Shown here in pieces: positions 26,371 to 33,130 of a stretch of 37,077 bases of DNA (the stretch's first letter is position 1; each line of letters starts with the position of its first letter). The stretch comes from Faucicola sp041855445 (lineage in GTDB: Bacteria > Pseudomonadota > Gammaproteobacteria > Pseudomonadales > Moraxellaceae), in the NCBI GenBank assembly GCA_041855445.1, contig JBHAEG010000001.1, forward strand, positions 1 to 37,077, read 5' to 3'. The position numbers and the translations under genes are program-made. The notes below the pieces were generated by a model. That model saw nothing but the letters and a program-made list of their open reading frames with translations. It was not told where the DNA came from and did no database searches.

Positions 26371-26895
26371 ATGCAACGTTTAAAAATTGTTTTTAGTGGT
26401 CCGATGGGAGCAGGAAAAACGCAAGCAATTGCTAGTTTATCTGATATTGCGGTGGTTTCGACTGAAGTTAAAAATACTGAACGTCATACCCATGCCAAAG
26501 CATTGACAACAGTTGGGATTGATTATGGGGAAATTTGTTTAAATAATCAGTTAAAAGTTGGATTATATGGTACACCAGGTCAAGAACGCTTTAATTTTAT
26601 TTGGTCAATGTTGGCTCAAAATGCGTTAGGTATTGTGATTTTAATTGACCATTCAGCAAAAGACCCATTAAAAGATTTAGAAAATTATTTAACTTTTTTT
26701 ACAAAAATTTATCGTGGACGCATAGTTATTGGGGTGAGTCAAATTGATAAAATGCCTGAGCGAGATTTTGCGATTTATCGGACATGGCTAGAACAAAATC
26801 AAAAAAATTTACCGATTTTCCCTGTAGATATGCGATTAAAAAATGATGTTTTATTGTTAGTGGATACCATTTTAACATCACTTGAGTTAAGTTAA
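26371..26895 (+). CDS. Small Ras-like GTPase, MglA/CvnD-like
   Basis: Predicted 174-residue signalling GTPase. The P-loop is GPMGAGKT (10-17). A conserved-looking Thr (TTVGIDYG, 46-53) could be the switch I Mg ligand. Switch II reads GTPGQERF (67-74), where the Asp of the classic DTAGQ is Gly; MglA and CvnD proteins also deviate here. The base-recognition motif N/TKxD is replaced by SQID (123-126). It is compact and has no membrane helix or lipidation signal. It sits between the winged-helix-like protein and a roadblock protein. By family, roadblock partners act as GTPase-activating or localising subunits. What this one controls is unknown. Confidence 0.88.
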   Translation: MQRLKIVFSGPMGAGKTQAIASLSDIAVVSTEVKNTERHTHAKALTTVGIDYGEICLNNQLKVGLYGTPGQERFNFIWSMLAQNALGIVILIDHSAKDPLKDLENYLTFFTKIYRGRIVIGVSQIDKMPERDFAIYRTWLEQNQKNLPIFPVDMRLKNDVLLLVDTILTSLELS

Positions 26896-26922
26896 ATCAT
26901 TTGAGGATAAGTACAAAATTTG

Positions 26923-27387
26923 ATGGATAGTTTTATGGATAATAGCATTTTTGAACAATTGGATAATCATACTAAACCTAGTGAAGCATTTATTCATGCA
27001 TCACAGGCGATTTTACAAGAGTTTATACATCATACACAGGGTGTGAATGGAGTGTTAATCGCAACAACTGATGGCTTTGAAGTCAGTTCTGTGTTACATC
27101 ATCAATATGATGCAGGCAAGCTATCCGCAGTTGGCTGTTCAATTTTGGCGTTAGTGCAGGCATTAACTGTTGAGGCATTATTAAAAGGTTGCCGTTCAGT
27201 GATTTTAGATGCAGAGAATGGCAAAGTTTTGATTAGTGATGTTCCCAATCACTATCAACCAATGATTATGATTGTCGTGACAAAACAACAAGTTTTACTT
27301 GGGCAAGTTATTCACAGTATGAATAAAGCCATTGCTCATTTGATAGCATTAGATAAACAGCATCATCAAGTCGTTGCAAGTAGCTAA
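26923..27387 (+). CDS. Roadblock/LC7 domain protein
   Basis: The roughly 154-residue protein carries one roadblock/LC7 domain over residues 25-135: a long first helix (ASQAILQEFIHHT), GVNGVLIATTDGFEVSS, the second helix LSAVGCSILALVQALTVEALL and the strands VILDAENGKVLISDV and PMIMIVVTKQ. Such proteins dimerise and bind Ras-like GTPases, as MglB does with MglA. The start is uncertain: GAGGA at 26903 is 15 bases before ATG 26923 and 12 before TTG 26920, and ATG 26935 is also possible. It is the last gene of the three-gene cassette and precedes leuS by about 215 bases. Confidence 0.88.
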   Translation: MDSFMDNSIFEQLDNHTKPSEAFIHASQAILQEFIHHTQGVNGVLIATTDGFEVSSVLHHQYDAGKLSAVGCSILALVQALTVEALLKGCRSVILDAENGKVLISDVPNHYQPMIMIVVTKQQVLLGQVIHSMNKAIAHLIALDKQHHQVVASS

Positions 27388-27566
27388 TAATGTGGCTGTT
27401 TTTCATCAATACTTTATGTTCTAAATAATATCCATTTGCAATTTTTGAGCATATTTTGCTTTTATTTATCAATAGCGTTAGAATATCAGCGAAATATGAC
27501 TGATTATCAAGTGTGCCAACATCTCTAGCTAAGCTGTGGCAGTGGGTAAGTAGTTATTTAATTTTT

Positions 27567-27594
27567 TTGACATTATCTTTTTAGTAGCTAAATA
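27567..27594 (+). promoter_or_regulatory. Candidate leuS promoter, immediately before the start codon
   Basis: TTGACA (27567-27572), 16 bases, TAAATA (27589-27594). Transcription would start around 27601, only a few bases before the leuS ATG at 27604, and no Shine-Dalgarno is present. Either the message is nearly leaderless or another promoter upstream is used. The rest of 27388-27566 shows only a weak TGCCA/TGGCA hairpin. Confidence 0.5.
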
Positions 27595-27603
27595 GACCGA
27601 CAT

Positions 27604-30255
27604 ATGAGCAACACCAAATCAACCTTATCTGAACAATATAACCCAAAAGCTATCGAAGCCACTTGCCAGCAACGATGGGCGACTGAAAAACGTTTTGAAG
27701 TTAGCAACGATAACCACAATAAACCAACTCGTTATATGTTATCAATGTTTCCATATCCTAGTGGTAAATTGCATATGGGGCATGTTCGTAACTATACTAT
27801 TTCTGATGTATTAAGTCGTTATTATCGATTAAAAGGGTTTGATGTGCTACAGCCAATGGGTTGGGACGCTTTTGGCTTACCTGCCGAAAATGCTGCGATT
27901 GCAAATGGTGTTGCCCCCGCTGATTGGACATTTAAAAACATTGACAATATGCGTGAACAATTAAAATCGTTAGGATTATCCATTGATTGGTCACGAGAGT
28001 TTGCCACTTGTACGCCAGAATATTATCGTTGGGAACAATGGCTATTTTTACAGCTTTATAAAAAAGGTTTGGTGTATAAAAAATTATCAACGGTGAATTG
28101 GGACCCTGTCGATAACACTGTTTTAGCAAATGAACAAGTGGTCGATGGACGAGGTTGGCGTTCTGGTGCATTGGTGGAAAAACGTGATATTCCAATGTAT
28201 TATTTTAAAATCACTGCTTACGCTGATGAATTATTAAATGATTTAGATAAATTAGAAGGACATTGGCCTGCCCAAGTTATCACGATGCAACGAAATTGGA
28301 TTGGGCGTTCAGAAGGTTTGGAGTTACATTTTCCTTATCAGCTTGATGGTAAAAATTATACCTTAGAAGTATTTACGACCCGTCCAGATACGATTATGGG
28401 GGTTACTTATGTATCAGTAGCGGGGGAACACCCATTAGCTCATTATGCCTCACAAAATAACCCAGCGTTACAGGCCTTTATTGAACAGTGTAAAAAAGGC
28501 TCTGTTGCCGAAGCTGACCTTGCCAAAGCTGAAAAATTGGGCATGGATACAGGTTTAACCGTGACTCACCCACTGACTGGCGAGCAAATTCCTGTTTGGG
28601 TTGCTAATTATGTGTTAATGAGTTATGGTACGGGAGCAGTAATGGCAGTTCCTGCCCACGATGAGCGAGATTTTGAATTTGCAAATAAATATCATTTACC
28701 AGTAAAGCAAGTCATTGAGGTTCAAACTGATGTTGAGTTTAATCCTGAAGTTTGGCAAGATGTTTATGCTATGAAAGGTATTGGGGTGAATTCTGGCATT
28801 TTAAATGGTTTGAATTTTGATGATAGTTTTCAACAAATTTTAGCTGAGCTTGAGCCAAAAGGTCTAGCGAAAAAAACGATTAACTTCCGTTTGCGTGATT
28901 GGGGGGTGTCACGTCAGCGTTATTGGGGTTGCCCAATTCCTGTGATTAACTGTGAACATTGTGGTACTGTGCCTGTTCCTGAAAGCGATTTACCAGTTAT
29001 TTTGCCAACTGATGTTGTTCCTGATGGACGAGGTAATCCATTAAATCATCTAGCATCATTTACTGATGTTGCTTGTCCAAAATGTGGTAGTCCTGCCAAA
29101 CGTGAAACCGATACTTTTGATACATTTGTTGAGTCTAGTTGGTATCAAGCCCGTTTTGCTTCGCCAAACTATCAGCAAGGCATGGTCGAGCGTCAGTCAG
29201 CGGAAAAATGGTTGCCTGTTAATCAGTATATTGGCGGTGTTGAACATGCAGTGATGCACTTATTATACGCCCGTTTTTTCCATAAATTGATGCGTGATGA
29301 AGGTTTGGTTTCAGGTGATGAACCATTTGCTAATCTATTAACACAAGGTATGGTATTGGCAGGTACATATTTGCGTGAAAATGCAGATGGTAGTAAAACC
29401 TATTACTTCCCAGATGAGGTGAATATTCAATTTAATGATAAAGGGCAACCTATTAATGCCACATTAAAAGCAGACGGTTTACCTGTGATTATTGGTAAAA
29501 TCGAAAAAATGTCTAAATCAAAAAATAATGGTATCGACCCACAAACTACGATTGATGAATATGGGGCAGATACTGTGAGGCTATATACATTATTTACAGC
29601 ACCTGCTGACCAAACACTTGAATGGATTGATGATGGCTTAAAAGGTCCTTATAACTTTTTGAAAAAAGTTTGGCGATATAGTGTTGAACATGATAGCCGA
29701 TTACAGACCGCCAATAAAACCGCTTCTGATTTGCTAAATCAAAGCATTGATATTGAGAGTTTAGGCAAATGTGCAAAAACTCTACGCCGAAAAACGCATG
29801 AAACCATCGCAAAACTTGATGATGATTTAGGTAAACGTTTGGCTTTAAATACGCCTGTATCAAGTTTGATGGAATTAGCGAATGAGTTAATTGCATTTGA
29901 GATTGTGTCTGATGATGATTTTGTGGTCGCAAATGAAGCAGTCATTACATTACTAACCTTATTAGCAATGTACGCCCCACATATTGCCGAAACCTTATTA
30001 GAACAGCTCGGGATTAATCCACAGAATTTGACTTATCCAACGGTTGATAGCTCTGCTCTTGTGCAAGATAGTATTACTATGGTTGTACAGGTAAATGGTA
30101 AAATTCGTGGTCGTTTAGAGGTTGCACCAAACAGTGACCCTGAAGCATTAAAAGCCCAAGCAAAAACGCTAGACGGTGTACAAAGATTTTTGACTGATAA
30201 TATTGTCAAAGAAATTGTCGTTCCGAATAAATTAATAAATATTGTTTGTAAATAA
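27604..30255 (+). CDS. leuS: Leucyl-tRNA synthetase
   Basis: Class I aminoacyl-tRNA synthetase that charges tRNA-Leu. Full length at 883 residues. The ATP-site signature HMGH is at residues 57-60 (PYPSGKLHMGHVRNY) and KMSKS at 635-639. The CP1 editing domain is recognisable by LEVFTTRPDTIMGVTYV and GTGAVMAVPAHDERD, with a zinc-type CEHCG...CPKCG segment following. The C-terminal VQVNGKIRG segment is intact. It heads a run with lptE and holA, a conserved order in gammaproteobacteria. Confidence 0.98.
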   Translation: MSNTKSTLSEQYNPKAIEATCQQRWATEKRFEVSNDNHNKPTRYMLSMFPYPSGKLHMGHVRNYTISDVLSRYYRLKGFDVLQPMGWDAFGLPAENAAIANGVAPADWTFKNIDNMREQLKSLGLSIDWSREFATCTPEYYRWEQWLFLQLYKKGLVYKKLSTVNWDPVDNTVLANEQVVDGRGWRSGALVEKRDIPMYYFKITAYADELLNDLDKLEGHWPAQVITMQRNWIGRSEGLELHFPYQLDGKNYTLEVFTTRPDTIMGVTYVSVAGEHPLAHYASQNNPALQAFIEQCKKGSVAEADLAKAEKLGMDTGLTVTHPLTGEQIPVWVANYVLMSYGTGAVMAVPAHDERDFEFANKYHLPVKQVIEVQTDVEFNPEVWQDVYAMKGIGVNSGILNGLNFDDSFQQILAELEPKGLAKKTINFRLRDWGVSRQRYWGCPIPVINCEHCGTVPVPESDLPVILPTDVVPDGRGNPLNHLASFTDVACPKCGSPAKRETDTFDTFVESSWYQARFASPNYQQGMVERQSAEKWLPVNQYIGGVEHAVMHLLYARFFHKLMRDEGLVSGDEPFANLLTQGMVLAGTYLRENADGSKTYYFPDEVNIQFNDKGQPINATLKADGLPVIIGKIEKMSKSKNNGIDPQTTIDEYGADTVRLYTLFTAPADQTLEWIDDGLKGPYNFLKKVWRYSVEHDSRLQTANKTASDLLNQSIDIESLGKCAKTLRRKTHETIAKLDDDLGKRLALNTPVSSLMELANELIAFEIVSDDDFVVANEAVITLLTLLAMYAPHIAETLLEQLGINPQNLTYPTVDSSALVQDSITMVVQVNGKIRGRLEVAPNSDPEALKAQAKTLDGVQRFLTDNIVKEIVVPNKLINIVCK

Positions 30256-30275
30256 TCGTTGTTAAGCGATTATTT
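30250..30275 (+). other. Intercistronic hairpin between leuS and lptE
   Basis: AAATAATCG (30250-30258) and CGATTATTT (30267-30275) form a 9-bp perfect stem around an 8-base loop that overlaps the end of leuS. No T run follows, so it is more likely an mRNA-stability or processing element than a terminator. Confidence 0.45.
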
Positions 30276-30307
30276 ACCAATAACAATCAATAACATAAGG
30301 AAAAGCC

Positions 30308-30835
30308 ATGATAATCAAGCCATTAATTTTAAGCACTTTTTTTATCATCAGTAGTATTGGATTAACGGCTTGTGGCTTTCAATTGCGAGGTTATAACAGT
30401 ACATTATCTCAACACATTCAACCAACCCAACTTATTTTTGGCAACTCTTTAGCAGATTATGCAGTAAAAAATTCGCTGAAAAATCAATTAAATCAGCTAG
30501 GTATTAAACACACGGAAGCTAAAGACCCAACAACCTCCCAACAACCCAGTATTACAGTTAGCAACATTCGTACGCAAAGCTATCAACTGCGGGGGATTTT
30601 AACAGAAATTCGCTTAGTCATGTCAGCTGATGTCACTTATCAAGTATTGAAACAAGGGCAACTAGTCGATAAAACTCAAAATATACAAGTACAACACAGC
30701 TACCAATATGACCAAGCCACTGTTAGTACTGATAATCCACAAGCAGGGCAAATTGAAAAATGGTTATATGATAGTCTTGCTCAACGAATTGCTGACCAGT
30801 TTGTCGCTCTGAATTTACCGCAAACTAGTCCGTAA
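30308..30835 (+). CDS. lptE: LPS-assembly lipoprotein LptE
   Basis: Outer-membrane lipoprotein that plugs the LptD barrel and helps insert lipopolysaccharide or lipooligosaccharide. The lipobox is LTAC (signal about residues 1-21), directly followed by GFQLRGY, which is typical of LptE. The rest is a small alpha/beta domain ending in AQRIADQFVAL. 175 residues, normal length. AAGGAAA is upstream of the ATG. It follows leuS by 52 bases and is followed by holA after 19. Confidence 0.92.
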   Translation: MIIKPLILSTFFIISSIGLTACGFQLRGYNSTLSQHIQPTQLIFGNSLADYAVKNSLKNQLNQLGIKHTEAKDPTTSQQPSITVSNIRTQSYQLRGILTEIRLVMSADVTYQVLKQGQLVDKTQNIQVQHSYQYDQATVSTDNPQAGQIEKWLYDSLAQRIADQFVALNLPQTSP

Positions 30836-30854
30836 ATGTTTAGTAAATTCAATC

Positions 30855-31865
30855 ATGCACCAGCATTTTTTATCTGCTTATCAGCAAATTAATAACTTAA
30901 CGCAACCTACAACAGGGGTTTGGCTGTTACATGGTGATGAAAAATTATTAAGTCAATGGTTTATCGAAAAATTACAACCACATTGGCTAAATCATGGGTT
31001 ATCTATATTACGCATGGATATTGTCAATACAAAATCTTGGCAAGATATTTTAATAGAATTAAATAGTCTATCATTGTTTGATGATAATAAAGTGATTATC
31101 GCTCAAGGTAATCATAAACCAGACAAAGAAAGTTTGCTATTATTTAGCGAGTTTATCAAACAAAATAGTACAAACTGTTTAGTTATTATTAGTGATAAAT
31201 ACGATAAAAAAAGTCAAAACAGTACATTTTTTCAATTATGCGAACGTTTTGGTCAGGTCATTGACTGCCAAATTTATCAAGAATATCAACGGGAAAAGTT
31301 ACTAAAACATCAAGCTGAAGAATTTGGATTACAGCTGACAGATAGTGCTTGGCAGTTATTACTTGACCACACTCAAAATAACTTACTCACTGCGTATCAA
31401 ACATTGTGGCGACTTTCTTATTTATATTCCCCCAATTTGTCTCCTACCACAATTCATGACGACCAGCTACAAGATGGCTTAGTCAGTCAATCACAATTTA
31501 CTACATTTGACTTATCCAATGCGATGTTATCAGGCAATTTATCCCAAGTTGCTAAAATTTTACAACATCTTAAACGTGTTGAAGAGCCAGAAAGTCTGGT
31601 TTTATGGGTAATAGCCAACGATATGCGTACATTACAAAGTTTACAAGCAGGTAATAGCTATCAAAAATTAGGTATTTGGCAAGCCAAACAAGATTTATAT
31701 CAACAAGCACTTCAACGTCATGCCAATCATGATATCAGTCAATGGTCAAACTTATTATATCGTTGTGACCAAGCTGTCAAAGGGTTGATTAAACAGCCTG
31801 CATGGGAATTATTGTATCAATCGGCCTTTATATTAGCAGGTTCTGCTATATTTAAACAATTCTAA
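30855..31865 (+). CDS. holA: DNA polymerase III delta subunit (clamp loader)
   Basis: The 336-residue clamp-loader subunit opens the beta sliding clamp. The start of the AAA-like fold is seen in TGVWLLHGDEKLLSQWFIEKL, then SLSLFDDNKVIIAQGNHKPDK and the C-terminal collar (VLWVIANDMRTLQSLQ...LYRCDQAVKGLIKQPAWELLYQS). Delta lacks a functional P-loop in the family, and none is seen here. No good ribosome site precedes ATG 30855, which is close behind the lptE stop, suggesting coupling. Position after leuS-lptE is the conserved one. Confidence 0.93.
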   Translation: MHQHFLSAYQQINNLTQPTTGVWLLHGDEKLLSQWFIEKLQPHWLNHGLSILRMDIVNTKSWQDILIELNSLSLFDDNKVIIAQGNHKPDKESLLLFSEFIKQNSTNCLVIISDKYDKKSQNSTFFQLCERFGQVIDCQIYQEYQREKLLKHQAEEFGLQLTDSAWQLLLDHTQNNLLTAYQTLWRLSYLYSPNLSPTTIHDDQLQDGLVSQSQFTTFDLSNAMLSGNLSQVAKILQHLKRVEEPESLVLWVIANDMRTLQSLQAGNSYQKLGIWQAKQDLYQQALQRHANHDISQWSNLLYRCDQAVKGLIKQPAWELLYQSAFILAGSAIFKQF

Positions 31866-31961
31866 TACATTATTCACAAAATCATATACCAATCTTACAT
31901 TATACCAGTTTATTTATGTGAGATGGTGACTTGTCAGTTTATTATTATCGTTAAAAATATA

Positions 31962-31989
31962 GTGACATGATAAAAATTCATGATATACT
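31962..31989 (+). promoter_or_regulatory. Promoter of the DUF1566 secreted-protein locus
   Basis: GTGACA (31962-31967), 16 bases, TATACT (31984-31989), placing the start of transcription about 40 bases before the ATG at 32039. Confidence 0.55.
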
Positions 31990-32038
31990 AAAATAAAGTA
32001 GTTAATAAATTCTTTTAACAGTGATAAGGAAGGTTATT

Positions 32039-32918
32039 ATGAAAAAACAATTATTATTTTTAGCCGTTACAGCAACGATGATTAGCACTGTTCAAGCAGG
32101 TTGGTTAGATGACCTTAAAAGCGTTATAAGTACTGGAAAAGAAGTTGCGAACGTTGGAAAAGATGTTTATAACACTGTCACTGGGTCAAACAATAATCAA
32201 AACCAACAGCAAAGTAATCAGCAACAACAAAACAGTCAATACCAGCAAGCAAATAATAATGGTGGTATTGACCCAAATCGGGTTTATGTTGCTCCCGTTG
32301 TAAGAGCATCTAATGCTAATTCTAACAATGATTATGTTTATCCAATGCAGAACCAAAATTTATAATAACCAAAATTATAATAATCAAAATCAAGGTTATA
32401 ATAGCCAGAGCCAAGGTTATAATAACCAAGGCTATAACAATCAGAGCTATAATAATCAAAACCAAGGTTATAATAATCAAAACTCTGGATATGTGAGTGC
32501 TAATAGTTATGCTGGTAATCAATGTACGGCGAATACAGGACGTTTTGTTGATGTAGGCAATGGTGATGTGCGAGATAATCAGACAGGCTTAGTATGGCAA
32601 CGTTGTGCTCTTGGTCAAAGATGGACGGGCGTTTCTTGTTCAGGAAGAGCTTCGGTTTATATGGCAAGAAGTGTAACAAGTTTGTTATCATCACAGGGTT
32701 ATCGTGTGCCAACCATTCAGGAGTTACAAACATTGGTTGAGCCAAACTGTACGCCAAGTATTAATCAATGGGCTTTTCCAAATACACAACAAGGTGAATA
32801 TTGGTCAGAAACCCCAGATGCAAAACGAAGCAATGTCTTTTTGACTATTGATTTTGCTAGTGGTAGACAATTAAGCAGTTGGGGAGATAACGGACGTATG
32901 GTGCGTGGCGTGCGTTAA
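32039..32918 (+). pseudogene. Frameshifted secreted protein: signal peptide, N/Q/Y-rich repeats, DUF1566 domain
   Basis: Two overlapping frames make one protein if a single base is removed. The first (32039-32365) has a strong AAGGAAGG site, a signal peptide (MKKQLLFLAVTATMISTVQA), a short helix and a Gln/Asn-rich spacer, and stops at TAA 32363-32365. The second runs through 32918 and continues the same repeats (YNNQNQGYN), then a Cys-containing DUF1566 domain from about 32520 (TGLVWQRCALGQ, GYRVPTIQELQTLVEPNC, EYWSETPD, WGDNGRMVRGVR). Dropping one T from TTT at 32359-32361 restores both the frame and the NQNYNNQNYNNQN periodicity. It may be inactivated, switched by slippage, or a sequencing error. 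The second frame has no good start of its own. A terminator follows. Confidence 0.8.
32351..32492 (+). repeat. Degenerate tandem repeats encoding an Asn/Gln/Tyr-rich stretch
   Basis: About a dozen short units built on TATAATAAYCAA(AAC/GGT) encode YNNQN and YNNQG motifs, a low-complexity, prion-like segment between signal peptide and DUF1566 domain. The frameshift lies at its first units. Confidence 0.8.
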
Positions 32919-32955
32919 TATTATCTGTTATATAGTTTACATATAATCTAGTTTT

Positions 32956-32993
32956 AATGGTCAAGAGATATACACATTTCTTGACCATTTTTT
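32956..32993 (+). terminator. Rho-independent terminator after the DUF1566 locus
   Basis: AATGGTCAAGA (32956-32966) and TCTTGACCATT (32979-32989) form an 11-bp stem around a 12-base loop and run into a T tract. Confidence 0.85.
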
Positions 32994-33066
32994 AGTTTTT
33001 ATCATATTTATTACCAGCTCATAAAGAAAATTTAACAAATCATTAGCAATCATTTACCAAATTACT

Positions 33067-33094
33067 TTGCAAAAAATATCATCTGAATTATACT
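33067..33094 (+). promoter_or_regulatory. Promoter of macAB
   Basis: TTGCAA (33067-33072), 16 bases, TATACT (33089-33094), about 35 bases before the macA ATG. Confidence 0.55.
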
Positions 33095-33130
33095 TTTATT
33101 AAGATTTCTACTATTGATTAGGCACAACAC

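Noticed and set aside
27511..27544. TGCCA...TGGCA hairpin before leuS as a T-box or tRNA-like leader
   Set aside because: Only five pairs, no T-box sequence or specifier loop, and T-boxes are not expected upstream of leuS in gammaproteobacteria.
32351..32492. CRISPR-like array
   Set aside because: The units are very short, degenerate and coding, with no unique spacers of constant length.
32313..32918. The DUF1566 frame as an independent gene starting at ATG 32313
   Set aside because: No ribosome site, no signal peptide, and its first residues are out-of-frame reading of the upstream frame; a frameshifted single gene explains the data better.
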